A DNA stretch of 64,000 nucleotides from Anaerobacillus alkalilacustris (GCF_001866005.1 NZ_MLQR01000049.1:1-64000), one strand, 5' to 3'; shown: positions 7,636 to 16,667, counted from the stretch's first letter. Program-made: numbers and translations. Notes: generated by a model not told the origin, from the sequence alone.

Positions 7636-8862
7636 ATGAATAAGGTCACAATCCAAGATTTAATTGTTTTAGCTAAAGAAGAGTTGAAAGGACTACAGCT
7701 TTGTGATGATTACCTTGATTTTTATCATCACAGTGCTTTTCAGCCAATCTCTACTTTCTACCATAAGAAATCAGAACTATTTTATCGTCCTGAACTGATG
7801 GATGAACTTAGAAGTCATTACCAGAAGCTTTTTTATTTAGGTACTATTTCACAAAAGACCTTATGTTGGCGTTTGAGAGGCCTCGGTATTCTAAATGAGG
7901 TGTACAAAACCGGTGGTTTTGCTTGGAAAGTCTTTAGTACTAAAAAAGAATCCCTACTTTCCAGTTATTTCAAAAAAATATTAACAGAATTTCTGACAAG
8001 TCTTGGGAACATATGCAGAATCGGTATTTACAGATCCATCGTTGAAAGGTACCTCCTGTTTTTGACTACACATGGACACTGTACAATTGAAAGAGTCTCA
8101 CCTGTAGATATTCGAAGTTTCATTGTTGATATGTCTACCTGTCGCCCAAAAACCATGGATGATGTAGTAACGGTACTAAGAAAACTTCATACGTATCTTC
8201 GCGAGGAAGAACTGCTTGATATCCGTTTCGAACCGGTCCTTTTTGCACCTAGAGCTCGTGATAGGAAAGTGCTCCCCTGTTTTTCGTCTGAAGAGATAAA
8301 CCTTATTTTGAAACAGGTTAATACAAAAACACCTGTTGGAAAAAGGGATTTTGCTATCATTCAGCTTGGCATCTGTACCGGACTGCGTGCAGGCGATATC
8401 GTAAACCTAAAGCTGACAGATGTTGACTGGAAAAACAGTGAGATTCATGTGATACAGGGAAAAACAAAACAGCCGTTATCACTTCCGTTGGAAGTACGTG
8501 CTGGTAATGCCATAATTGACTACATTCTTAACGGTAGACCAAAGTCAGAATCCCCATATATATTTTTGAGAAGTCTTGCACCATATCAGAAGTTTTATGA
8601 TGGTGTATCTGTCGCCTGCGTATTACGAAGATATCTTAAGAGGGCCGGCATCATCCATACTGTAGGTGACGGAAAAACCTTTCATGGACTTCGCAGGACA
8701 CTAGGTACTGAAATGGTTGTCCAGGGAATACCGATTACAACAGTTTCACAGGTGCTAGGGCACCATTCGCCAGAAGCTGCTAAACAGTACGTCTCCCTAG
8801 ATACTAATGGTCTGAAACAATGTGCATTAAGCTTCAGCACCATCGGGGAGGTCCGAGTATGA
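7636..8862 (+). CDS. Tyrosine recombinase, first of trio
   Basis: A 408-residue phage-integrase-family enzyme with an N-terminal SAM-like DNA-binding half and a C-terminal catalytic domain. Catalytic elements visible are the first Arg in GICTGLRAGDIVNLK, HGLRR, LGHHSPEAAKQYV with the nucleophile Tyr. It should cut and rejoin the element ends through a 3'-phosphotyrosine. The ATG at 7636 follows GGAGG by eight bases and is preferred to the ATG at 7621, which is part of that ribosome site. The stop overlaps the next start. Confidence 0.88.
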   Translation: MNKVTIQDLIVLAKEELKGLQLCDDYLDFYHHSAFQPISTFYHKKSELFYRPELMDELRSHYQKLFYLGTISQKTLCWRLRGLGILNEVYKTGGFAWKVFSTKKESLLSSYFKKILTEFLTSLGNICRIGIYRSIVERYLLFLTTHGHCTIERVSPVDIRSFIVDMSTCRPKTMDDVVTVLRKLHTYLREEELLDIRFEPVLFAPRARDRKVLPCFSSEEINLILKQVNTKTPVGKRDFAIIQLGICTGLRAGDIVNLKLTDVDWKNSEIHVIQGKTKQPLSLPLEVRAGNAIIDYILNGRPKSESPYIFLRSLAPYQKFYDGVSVACVLRRYLKRAGIIHTVGDGKTFHGLRRTLGTEMVVQGIPITTVSQVLGHHSPEAAKQYVSLDTNGLKQCALSFSTIGEVRV

Positions 8863-9821
8863 AAAATGGAATCGAAAGCTTTTTTACTCCATATATTGAG
8901 GAAATGCTTGAATTCAAGGTAAGTCTAGGCTACCAAAGACGCACATATGAGGGGTTTCTTCGTGATTTCAGCAGGTTCTGCAGGGGAAATTATCCGGAGG
9001 AAGACAGACTGACCATGGAACTTGTCCATGCGTGGGCAACAATGCGACCTACAGAAAGTCAGTCAGGGTTTCGCAGGAGGCTATCCCCTTTAAGAGAATT
9101 CGGAAAGTATCTAAATGCGATAGGTATTGACAGCTATGTTATACCTTCCAACTATACAGGAGGTAAGTCCTCATTTATACCGTATATATTTACAGATGAA
9201 GAACTTATAGCTATTTTTACTGAAGCCGATCGCCTAAATAGAAACAAAAACACACCTAATCGTCATCTAATTGTCCCTGCATTATTAAGGATGATTTATT
9301 TCTGCGGTCTACGTCCTAATGAAGGACGTGAAATCAAGAAAACAGATGTGGATCTAGATAGTGGTATCCTCTTTATTCGTAAGAATAAGACACATAGAGA
9401 ACGTATTGTACCAATGTCAGATGACTTAAGAAACTTCTGCATAGATTATAATGAAAAGCTAAAGATATTCTCACCCAACAGCGAATACTTCTTTCCAAAT
9501 CCAGACGGCATCCCGTATTCGGCTAAATGGCTCACCCAGCAATTTCTTTCGATATGGGAACGTACCCAACCTGTACAATATACTACTAGAGTACGTGTAT
9601 ACGATCTCCGTCACAGATTTGCATCGGCAGTCATGATGAATTGGCTTAACAAAGGCGCAGATTTATATGCAAAGCTTCCATACCTAAGTACATATATGGG
9701 GCATGCTAAATTTTCTGATACTGCCTATTATATTCATCTTCTTCCTACAAATCTGACTCGTTCTAATGCAATTGATTGGGATTCATTTTTGGAACTGATA
9801 CCGGAGGTATCACCATGGTAA
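8859..9821 (+). CDS. Tyrosine recombinase, second of trio
   Basis: A 320-residue phage-integrase-family protein. The ATG at 8859 overlaps the previous stop (ATGA) and follows GGGGAGG. Catalytic motifs are FCGLRPNEGREIK, YDLRHRF and YMGHAKFSDTAYYIH. The His that normally opens the H-x-x-R motif is Asp here, so this subunit may be catalytically weak or may depend on its partners. It acts with the flanking recombinases in moving the element. Confidence 0.87.
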   Translation: MKNGIESFFTPYIEEMLEFKVSLGYQRRTYEGFLRDFSRFCRGNYPEEDRLTMELVHAWATMRPTESQSGFRRRLSPLREFGKYLNAIGIDSYVIPSNYTGGKSSFIPYIFTDEELIAIFTEADRLNRNKNTPNRHLIVPALLRMIYFCGLRPNEGREIKKTDVDLDSGILFIRKNKTHRERIVPMSDDLRNFCIDYNEKLKIFSPNSEYFFPNPDGIPYSAKWLTQQFLSIWERTQPVQYTTRVRVYDLRHRFASAVMMNWLNKGADLYAKLPYLSTYMGHAKFSDTAYYIHLLPTNLTRSNAIDWDSFLELIPEVSPW

Positions 9822-10858
9822 AATCGGAAAGCTTGAAGTTTTACCAAATGGTACGGGACTTTCTAACGGTCTATTTGCCAAAACAAAAAGCAAGCAGTGC
9901 CAATACTATTAAGTCTTACAGAGAGTCATTGAATCTCCTCCTAGAATACTTGAAGAAGGAGGAAAACCTTTCATTGATGGATGTTTCTTTTGAGAAAATT
10001 TCCAGGAAAACCGTGGAAGGCTACCTTGATTGGCTAGAAGAAACTCGCAAATGCGGTATTCCGACCAGAAATCACAGGCTTTCTAGTATACGTTCCTTCT
10101 ATAAATATGCTGGAAATAGGGACCTGTCGGTCATTGCCTATACTCTTGAATTTGAAAAGATCCCCATCAAAAAGACGGCGAAAACACAACAAGTTAAATT
10201 CTTTGAAGAGGATGCATTAAAGGCAATCCTTTCACAACCTGATACATGTACCAGAAAAGGTTTACGAGACTTATTTTTCATGATATTGATGTATGACACT
10301 GCTGGCAGAAGTCAGGAAATGCTTAACTTAAAAGTCAGTGACATTCGTGTATCTACAAAGGATTCTCACGCAGTATTAAATGGAAAAGGAAACAAAATAA
10401 GAATCGTACCACTCATGCAGAGAACCATTGATCACTTTAATAATTACCTTCGACTTTTTCATGACGGAAATGTTACAAATGAATTTCTATTCTATGTTAT
10501 ACAAAAAGGGAAAAGACAGGCAATGTCAACTGATAATGTTGAGAAGTTCATGAAACGATATGGGAAAACAGCGAGAGATCAATGTAATAAAGTACCTGAA
10601 GGTCTTCATCCACATATGTTTCGTCATTCTAGATCAATGCATCTTTACCGCAGCGGCATGCCACTGGCACTTCTGTCGGAATGGTTAGGACATGCACAGT
10701 TGGAAACAACTAAGATTTATGCAAATGCGGATACACAAATGAAACGGGAAGCGATAGAAAAAGCAACAAGCAGTCTAAATCCAATGAAACTAGAACAGAA
10801 ATTTACATCATGGCAGAATGATGAAGAATTAATTAAACGTCTTTATGGTTTATTATAG
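9815..10858 (+). CDS. Tyrosine recombinase, third of trio
   Basis: A 347-residue recombinase with a complete active-site set: Arg in DTAGRSQEMLNLK, HPHMFRHSR, WLGHAQLETTKIY. An N-terminal SAM-like domain (DFLTVYLPKQKASSANTIKS) is typical of XerC/D-like enzymes. The ATG at 9815 overlaps the second recombinase stop and follows CCGGAGG. The three genes form one translationally coupled unit. No other cargo gene is present in the element. Confidence 0.88.
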   Translation: MVKSESLKFYQMVRDFLTVYLPKQKASSANTIKSYRESLNLLLEYLKKEENLSLMDVSFEKISRKTVEGYLDWLEETRKCGIPTRNHRLSSIRSFYKYAGNRDLSVIAYTLEFEKIPIKKTAKTQQVKFFEEDALKAILSQPDTCTRKGLRDLFFMILMYDTAGRSQEMLNLKVSDIRVSTKDSHAVLNGKGNKIRIVPLMQRTIDHFNNYLRLFHDGNVTNEFLFYVIQKGKRQAMSTDNVEKFMKRYGKTARDQCNKVPEGLHPHMFRHSRSMHLYRSGMPLALLSEWLGHAQLETTKIYANADTQMKREAIEKATSSLNPMKLEQKFTSWQNDEELIKRLYGLL

Positions 10859-10967
10859 ACATAATTATTCCGATCTTTTAAGCTATTAGCCATCAAAAAT
10901 ATATAAAAGTCCTGTGTTTTTGATGGCTACTTATAAAAAGTCGGAATAATGCAGAAGTCGGGATAAG

Positions 10968-13007
10968 ATCTGTTATCCCGACTTCCGGATAACAGATCCG
11001 TACGTGCGGGTCATCGCATACGGCTCCTCCATGATTATCCCCTTTGAGGATGATGTTGCTTGTAAATATTTACAAGAGATACAAGACCTATTTCTTCGAA
11101 CCATTCGTTTGGTAAGGCAGTATGTACAGGCGTACATTTAGAGCTTCTCCAGAAACACATACGCAATTGGGGAAGTTCACCTTTCCATTTTCTTTTCCGT
11201 AATTCCCTGTGCAATTTTCTAATTTTCCGCCAACTTCTTAGTTGTATTGATCTTAATCTTCGACGTATCCACCTATCAAATTGCACAAATAGTGCCTTTA
11301 CATGCCAGTGGCCAAAATAGTTTCCCCATCCACGTAGATATGGATTAAGTTTGTGTTTAATGAGACATACTATATTTACTGTTTGATTACGTTTTGTTAT
11401 TTCTTTTACCTTACTTTTGAATTTCTTTATCGACTTCTCAGATGGTTTTACCCAGTATCCACGCTTAAATTCATGTCCGAGGAAAACAAAGGTTTGTTTT
11501 AGGTTGTTAACAATCTTTGTCTTTTCAGGATGAACGATTAAACCTAATTCTTTTTCTAGAAATCGAGTAACTGATTTAAGCACACGTTCCGCACCTTTTT
11601 GTGTCTTACAACAAATGACAAAGTCATCCGCATATCGTGTTATTCTGTGTCCTCGTTCTGTCATTAGTGAGTCAAGTGGGTGTAGGTAGATGTTGGCAAG
11701 TAAAGGACTAATAACTCCACCCTGAGGCGTTCCTTTTTCATTTAAGTAGAAACTACCACCTTCCATAATACCCGCCTTGAGAAAACTCTCAAGTAGTTGG
11801 ATAATACTCCCATCCACAACTTCTTCTCTCACAAGCATCATAAGTTTATCCTGTGGGATTGTGTCAAAGTAAGATTTCAAATCAGCATCTATTACATAGA
11901 CATATCCATCTAACAGATCATTCCGGATCTTTTCTAAAGCCATATGTGCACTTCGATTCGGTCGAAAGCCAAAGCTACAGTCCATGAATTTGGCTTCGAA
12001 TATCGGTTCTAAAATTCTTCGTACAGCTGACTGTACAACACGATCTCTTACAGTAGGAATTCCTAGAGGTCTTTCTGAGCCATCTGGTTTTGGAATATAG
12101 ACACGCTTTACTGGTCTCGGCTTATAAGTTTTCTCTTTCAACTCACGTTGAAGGACTTGTACATTGTCCTCAACACTAAATTCAAAAGCTTTGATCGTAA
12201 TGCCATCCACACCCGGGACTCCCCTATTTCTTTTTACCTCTTTAAAAGCCTCTTCCATATTCGGCATAGCCCATACTTTATCGATTAGACTATACCATTT
12301 TCTCTTTTTACGTTTACCTACTTCATCACGAAAGTTTCTCTTATTTATAAGTTCTTTCACGTATCGGTTTTCCTTTCTCTTACAAACTCTCCCGAATGAC
12401 TAGCTCAACATCAGCACTAATCGGGTTCTTCGTATCCACCCCAAACGGTCTACCCTTCTGTTCAACCCTGGTTCTACGGCTACCGACCTCACCAGTTTCT
12501 GTTTGGTACATGATAACTCTATAAATTGATCAACTTTTCTTCCATGGGCAAAAGGCTTCGCAGCAATCAAAGTCCTTTTGAGAAAATGATTGTCTTTGTG
12601 ACTTAGCACAAAGTCGCCCACCTTTGCGACTTTTCCAGTGGGCTTTTTCACTACTATCCCTCGCTCTGACTTCTCACCACCCATAGCCTCAACTTATCCA
12701 TCTCGGATTTGTCTAAGGGTTACCACTAAGTGGAGACGATGAGATCTCCTTGGGTCACGTCATCGGGCTTTCCCTCGAATCCAGTCCTCATAACTAACAA
12801 AGTCTACTGTGGTATTGGACACTCCCTTCTTTTGCAGGGTTATCCGACTTTGCCAGCCAGCATGGTTATCGTCGCCTGTTCCAAGTTTTGTCTTCAGATC
12901 CTCCGCACATTTCTTCGCAGACATGCACTATCTGTCAACTATACATTTCCGCCACTACGGCATGTTCGGGACTTACACCCGTTAGTCCGACGCGCTGCCA
13001 AGCGCAC
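10968..13007 (-). mobile_element. Group II intron, class C type
   Basis: The minus-strand RNA starts GTGCGCTTGGCAGCGC at 13007, fitting the group II 5' consensus GUGYG. A domain V hairpin (GAGCCGTATGCGATGA, then CGCACGTACGG) follows the reverse transcriptase gene, and a domain VI-like stem (TGTTATCC with GGATAACA) ends near 10970. The intron starts directly behind a perfect terminator stem (13008-13040), the target type known for group IIC introns. Its 3' end touches the right inverted repeat of the recombinase element. The region 12361-13007 is structured intron RNA (domains I-IV), so short frames there are not genes. Confidence 0.85.
11035..12360 (-). CDS. ltrA: Group II intron reverse transcriptase/maturase
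   Basis: A 441-residue intron-encoded protein. The reverse transcriptase domain spans about residues 60-300 with the active site YADD (RYADDFVICC) and PLGIPTVRDRVVQ; a maturase X domain follows (KHKLNPYLRGWGNYFGHWH). There is no C-terminal HNH endonuclease, as expected for class C proteins. It splices the intron RNA and reverse-transcribes it into new sites. Translation starts at a GTG preceded by AAAGGA. No frameshift was seen, so the intron may be active. Confidence 0.93.
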   Translation of the reverse strand: MKELINKRNFRDEVGKRKKRKWYSLIDKVWAMPNMEEAFKEVKRNRGVPGVDGITIKAFEFSVEDNVQVLQRELKEKTYKPRPVKRVYIPKPDGSERPLGIPTVRDRVVQSAVRRILEPIFEAKFMDCSFGFRPNRSAHMALEKIRNDLLDGYVYVIDADLKSYFDTIPQDKLMMLVREEVVDGSIIQLLESFLKAGIMEGGSFYLNEKGTPQGGVISPLLANIYLHPLDSLMTERGHRITRYADDFVICCKTQKGAERVLKSVTRFLEKELGLIVHPEKTKIVNNLKQTFVFLGHEFKRGYWVKPSEKSIKKFKSKVKEITKRNQTVNIVCLIKHKLNPYLRGWGNYFGHWHVKALFVQFDRWIRRRLRSIQLRSWRKIRKLHRELRKRKWKGELPQLRMCFWRSSKCTPVHTALPNEWFEEIGLVSLVNIYKQHHPQRG

Positions 13008-13040
13008 AAAAGGAAGACAAATTTATATTGTCTTCCTTTT
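13008..13040. terminator. Perfect stem used as group II intron target
   Basis: AAAAGGAAGACAA (13008-13020) and TTGTCTTCCTTTT (13028-13040) form a 13-bp stem with a 7-base loop, and the intron begins at the next base on the minus strand. It would act as a transcription terminator before the intron inserted. Confidence 0.75.
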
Positions 13041-13117
13041 GTATTTAAATGATTAAGAAAATTAGTATCAGAGCAAACTAAAAAAGCTAAATTTTAGTAG
13101 GAAAAGGAGTTTTTAGT

Positions 13118-14686
13118 ATGAGAAAGCTTATTTCTTTTTTTATAATTATGGCACTGCTTCTCACAGCTTGTCAGCAGGCACCTGAAAATGACGCTTCTGT
13201 TAAAGGGCTTGAGAAAAATGATAAAGATCCTAGAAAAAAAGTAATATTAGTCATGATCGATTCAATGACTGGTTCCGTTATAGACCGAACAAAAGAAAAA
13301 GGAACGATTCCTTCGTTACAATTTTTAATAGACAAAGGACAATATTATAAAGAACTAGTTACACCTTTCCCATCTATGTCTGTTGTTATTGAAAGTACTT
13401 TATTAACAGGAAAAATGGCAAATGAACATAGGGTCCCTGGATTAAACTGGTATAGTAGTGAGGAGGATCGCTATATTGATTATGGAGCTTCTATAGAAAA
13501 AGTGCTAAAGCTAAGTCCAAAGCAATCCTTTGAAGATTCTCTATACCATTTAAATAATACTCACTTAAGTAAAAACGTAAGCACTATATTCGAAGACTTA
13601 AATGAAAAAGGATTCACAACTGGTTCTGTTAACTTTATTGTTTATCGAGGTCCTAAGTCTCACGCACTTTCAATACCACCTTTCTTTCAGGAAGTGATTG
13701 GACTTCCAGAAGCAATGCATACGAAAGGGCCTGATCTACTAGCGTTTGGTCAATTAATTAAACCAAATGCACTGGAAGGTAAACAACTTCCTGATTCTGT
13801 TTTCCGTAAATTTGGTTTGAACGATGAGTATTCGGTAGAGGCTGTAAAATCTTTAATCAAGTCGGGGGAACAACCAGATTTTTTAACGGTGTATCTGCCA
13901 GATTTTGATCGTGAAGCGCATAAACACAGCATACATTACTTGAGTGGATTTGAGAAAGCTGAAAGCTTTTTTCAAGAAATATTAAACAGTTACGACAGCT
14001 GGGAAAAAGCACTCGAAGAAAATATATTTATCATTTTAGGTGATCATGGTCAAGATAAGCTGCTAGAAAACGCTGTAGAATTGACAATAGATTTAGAAGA
14101 GATTTATGAAGGCTTTTCGATCGCTCCTTTAGGAGAAATGGTTAGTAATTATGACTTAGCGTTTGCTAACAATCACCGAATGTCATATGTATATGCACCC
14201 AACAATCCTACTGCTTTCCCTGAACTAGCCAATTTAGCTATGATTGATGATCGAATAGCACTTGCTAGTTGGATTAATGACGAATGGATATATGTTACTT
14301 CACCTGACTATAACACATCATTCCGTTTCAAACGTGGAGATACTTACAAAGATCGTTATAACCAAAGATGGGAAATTGAAGGCGATGAACGAATTGTTTC
14401 AATAAAAATTAATAATAAACAACTTAATTATGTAAATTATCCAGATGTATTAAATCAGTTAGATACCGCATTAAGAAGTCAAGATAGTCCTGTACTAGTA
14501 CTTACAGCAGAACCAAGTTATCAATTTGTTTCAGAAGGAGCGCCCGTCCATGAAGGTGGTGGGGAGCACGGGGGGATCCATGCCAATGATACACTTGCTG
14601 CTTTAATTATAGCAGGGACTGAAAAAAAGCCTAAATACTTAAGAATGGTTGATTTAAAAGATTATATTTTAGAATTATTTGAGTAA
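13118..14686 (+). CDS. Alkaline-phosphatase-superfamily phosphodiesterase lipoprotein
   Basis: A 522-residue protein with a lipoprotein signal (lipobox LLTAC, Cys 18) and a type I phosphodiesterase/nucleotide pyrophosphatase domain. Metal-ligand motifs are visible in order: VMIDSMTG (Asp), TPFPSMSVV (nucleophile Ser or Thr), DFDREAHKHS (Asp, His), LGDHGQD (Asp, His) and GGEHGGIHAN (His). It should hydrolyse phosphoesters outside the membrane; the substrate cannot be read from sequence. A monocistronic unit with ribosome site AAAAGGAG and a clear terminator, lying between the intron and sodF. Confidence 0.82.
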   Translation: MRKLISFFIIMALLLTACQQAPENDASVKGLEKNDKDPRKKVILVMIDSMTGSVIDRTKEKGTIPSLQFLIDKGQYYKELVTPFPSMSVVIESTLLTGKMANEHRVPGLNWYSSEEDRYIDYGASIEKVLKLSPKQSFEDSLYHLNNTHLSKNVSTIFEDLNEKGFTTGSVNFIVYRGPKSHALSIPPFFQEVIGLPEAMHTKGPDLLAFGQLIKPNALEGKQLPDSVFRKFGLNDEYSVEAVKSLIKSGEQPDFLTVYLPDFDREAHKHSIHYLSGFEKAESFFQEILNSYDSWEKALEENIFIILGDHGQDKLLENAVELTIDLEEIYEGFSIAPLGEMVSNYDLAFANNHRMSYVYAPNNPTAFPELANLAMIDDRIALASWINDEWIYVTSPDYNTSFRFKRGDTYKDRYNQRWEIEGDERIVSIKINNKQLNYVNYPDVLNQLDTALRSQDSPVLVLTAEPSYQFVSEGAPVHEGGGEHGGIHANDTLAALIIAGTEKKPKYLRMVDLKDYILELFE

Positions 14687-14717
14687 GAAAAATGACAAGG
14701 TCTTTAGTTTTATTATC

Positions 14718-14743
14718 AGGTGGATATGGTATTATATCCACCT
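14718..14743 (+). terminator. Terminator after the phosphodiesterase gene
   Basis: AGGTGGATAT and ATATCCACCT form a 10-bp stem with a 6-base loop between the convergent phosphodiesterase and sodF genes. It may serve both. Confidence 0.75.
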
Positions 14744-14759
14744 TCAATTATAAAATAAA

Positions 14760-15659
14760 TTACCAATGTAGTTGCTTTGCTTTCATAAACCGTTCAGCAA
14801 CATGGTCCCAGTTTACTAAGTTCCACCAATTATCAACATAAAGATCACGGTTATTTTTATATTGTAAATAATACGCATGTTCCCAAACATCTAATGGTAA
14901 AATTGGGATAACATCCCACTGAGTTAAATTTTGATGTTTTTCTGCTTGTAAAATTTCTAAACGATTTGCTCTTGGTGACCATACCAAAATTGCCCAACCA
15001 ACCGCTTCAACGTTTTTAGCAGCTTCAGAAAAGTGTTCTTTAAACTGCTCGAAGCTTCCGAAATCTAAATTAATTTGTTCAGCAAAGGTACCTCTAGCAG
15101 TCCCACCCCCTTTTGGGCTCATTACCATCCAAAAGATTGTATGCAAGTAATGACCCGCCCCATTAAATGCTGCTTCTCTTTCCCAATGCCTGATTAAATC
15201 AAAATTATTTTTACGCCTCGCTTTCTCCATTTCTTTTTCTGCTTTGTTTAAACCATCTACATAGCTTTTATGATGTTCAGAATGATGTAATCTCATAATT
15301 TCTTCATTAATAAATGGTTCGAGTGCATTATAAGCATAAGGTAATGGTGGAAGTTTATGCTCGCCGATCGGTACTCGTTTAGCGTTTAGCTCTTTCCTTT
15401 TTTCAATCACTGGATTTTCTTCAATATACAAATCATTAGGGTTAAATTCACGATATAATTCATTTGCCTTTTCGTATAAGTGGACTGATTCTTCATTGGA
15501 TAGATAGCTAGTATTTAAGTTAACTAAGTCGTTTTCAAGGCTAATTACGCGATTGATTAGGTGTTCATTTCCTCTTGTTTCATTGTTAGTTAAAGCAAAC
15601 CGGAACTCTTTACACCAGTCTAATAAATCTTCAAATTGAGTCAATGGTCTTTGTTCCAT
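14760..15659 (-). CDS. sodF: Fe/Mn superoxide dismutase with N-terminal extension
   Basis: A 299-residue protein. The last about 200 residues are a complete Fe/Mn superoxide dismutase: LPPLPYAYNALEP, metal-ligand His in RLHHSEHHKSYV and GHYLHTIFW, and the Asp and His of PLDVWEHAYYLQY. The first about 95 residues form a charged helical extension, also present in the SodF type of B. subtilis. It converts superoxide to peroxide and oxygen in the cytoplasm. Ribosome site GAGGGG precedes the ATG. Single gene, convergent with the phosphodiesterase. Confidence 0.9.
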   Translation of the reverse strand: MEQRPLTQFEDLLDWCKEFRFALTNNETRGNEHLINRVISLENDLVNLNTSYLSNEESVHLYEKANELYREFNPNDLYIEENPVIEKRKELNAKRVPIGEHKLPPLPYAYNALEPFINEEIMRLHHSEHHKSYVDGLNKAEKEMEKARRKNNFDLIRHWEREAAFNGAGHYLHTIFWMVMSPKGGGTARGTFAEQINLDFGSFEQFKEHFSEAAKNVEAVGWAILVWSPRANRLEILQAEKHQNLTQWDVIPILPLDVWEHAYYLQYKNNRDLYVDNWWNLVNWDHVAERFMKAKQLHW

Positions 15660-15697
15660 ATTTCCCCTCCTGGTATTAAATTAATTCTTTACCTTAA

Positions 15698-15811
15698 TGA
15701 ATTTCATAGTTGTTTATTTTCGCTACTCTGATACTAAATGTTGTTGGATGAAGATCGTTTCCAACAACATTTAGTATCAGAGTAGCTCCATTTAGGTAAT
15801 TATGAAATTCA
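15698..15811. repeat. Palindromic mini-element, copy 1
   Basis: Outer ends TGAATTTCATA and TATGAAATTCA enclose a perfect 26-bp inverted repeat (15723-15748 with 15760-15785, loop 12). The outer blocks, including TATTTTCGCTACT and TTTAGGTAATT, recur at 41376 and, weaker, at 30384 and 56832, each with different inner arms. It looks like a non-autonomous palindromic element. Confidence 0.6.
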
Positions 15812-15930
15812 CTCACCTATTCAACTAATTTAATTGTTTTTAACTTTCACTAATGTACGGAATTACTATATGCATTAGACTATTTTCTGTGCTTATTCAA
15901 AAAAATGTACACACGAAATAATAATTTCAA

Positions 15931-15966
15931 AAAAGAGGATGACTGTTTACTAAGTCATCCTCTTTT
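15931..15966 (-). terminator. Terminator after ypuI
   Basis: AAAAGAGGATGACT pairs with AGTCATCCTCTTTT across an 8-base loop, directly beyond the ypuI stop. Confidence 0.85.
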
Positions 15967-15972
15967 TTCCTT

Positions 15973-16464
15973 TTATTTTGTTTGTGTTACTTTCGTTTGA
16001 TAATCTGTTTCGTAATATTCAAGCTCTTCACGAATGTTTTGGAACGGGCCTTCAATAGTTGCCACCATAGTCTTTAAAGAATCAGGGACTTGACAAGCAA
16101 ATTTGATTGCATTTTTTCCAGTATATGCCGCTCGACTATCCTCGTACCAATTTTCAATTCTAGGGTTAAAAAACTCTTCAATACAATTATGATAAATCCA
16201 AAATAATGTCTTTTCAGCAGCAGCTTTTCTAAATGTGTTTCCGTTTAAAATGACTTCACATGAATTCTTACCTTCATCACAAAAAACATTTATTCTTCTA
16301 AGCGATACAAGCAAGTCAGCGTAGTATCCTTCTTTTTCTTCTTCTTTTTCAGCTTTTAAAGTTGAAATAGTCGTTTCATTTAAAAAATCGCTTACTGTGT
16401 TACTAATTTTGTTAAGCGTTTCATACGCTAACGTAATTTGTCCTCTAACTAGGCTATTACCCAT
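15973..16464 (-). CDS. ypuI: DUF3907 family protein YpuI
   Basis: A 163-residue soluble protein matching the DUF3907 family in its position between dacB and scpB in Bacillaceae and in sequence (LVRGQITLAYETLNKI, FWIYHNCIEEFF). Function unknown. Ribosome site GGGGGG precedes the ATG. Terminator immediately downstream. In B. subtilis ypuI adjoins dacB; here 13 kb of other DNA lies between them. Confidence 0.75.
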   Translation of the reverse strand: MGNSLVRGQITLAYETLNKISNTVSDFLNETTISTLKAEKEEEKEGYYADLLVSLRRINVFCDEGKNSCEVILNGNTFRKAAAEKTLFWIYHNCIEEFFNPRIENWYEDSRAAYTGKNAIKFACQVPDSLKTMVATIEGPFQNIREELEYYETDYQTKVTQTK

Positions 16465-16667
16465 AATAATCCCCCTACGTTTAATTTATAAAGAAAATAT
16501 TGGAAAGACTTAGCAATACCAAGTCTTTAAGCGCATCGTACATGATATATACTTTTATTACAAAACCAATAAAGACTAAATACTAATACACACATATATT
16601 TTATTTTCTTATAACTATATTATACGATAAAAAAGTGACAAGCTGTGAACCTTTTTTGTATGTGACC

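Larger units (their letters stand above)
7440..10972 (+). mobile_element. Trio tyrosine-recombinase element (RIT type)
   Basis: Three overlapping tyrosine recombinase genes on one strand are bounded by inverted ends. The left end starts CAGATCTTATCCCGACTTCT, and the right end is the same read backwards; both continue into ATTATTCCGAC. Each end also has a second, inner inverted copy of ATTATTCCGA(C/T)CTTTT, so the motif is mirrored at 7463-7548 and 10863-10950. Trio recombinases with palindromic ends and no passenger genes fit RIT elements. Length about 3.5 kb. No clear target duplication was found because the right flank is occupied by a group II intron. Confidence 0.8.

Noticed and set aside
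7636-10858. Tn554-like transposon (tnpA-tnpB-tnpC)
   Set aside because: All three proteins are similar-sized tyrosine recombinases; Tn554 has a much larger TnpB and a short non-recombinase TnpC. The RIT type fits better.
2739-10972. Prophage origin for the spoVA cluster and recombinases
   Set aside because: No phage structural, replication or lysis genes are present.
12400-13056. Short frames upstream of the intron reverse transcriptase
   Set aside because: They lie in the structured RNA domains of the group II intron and show no protein family features.
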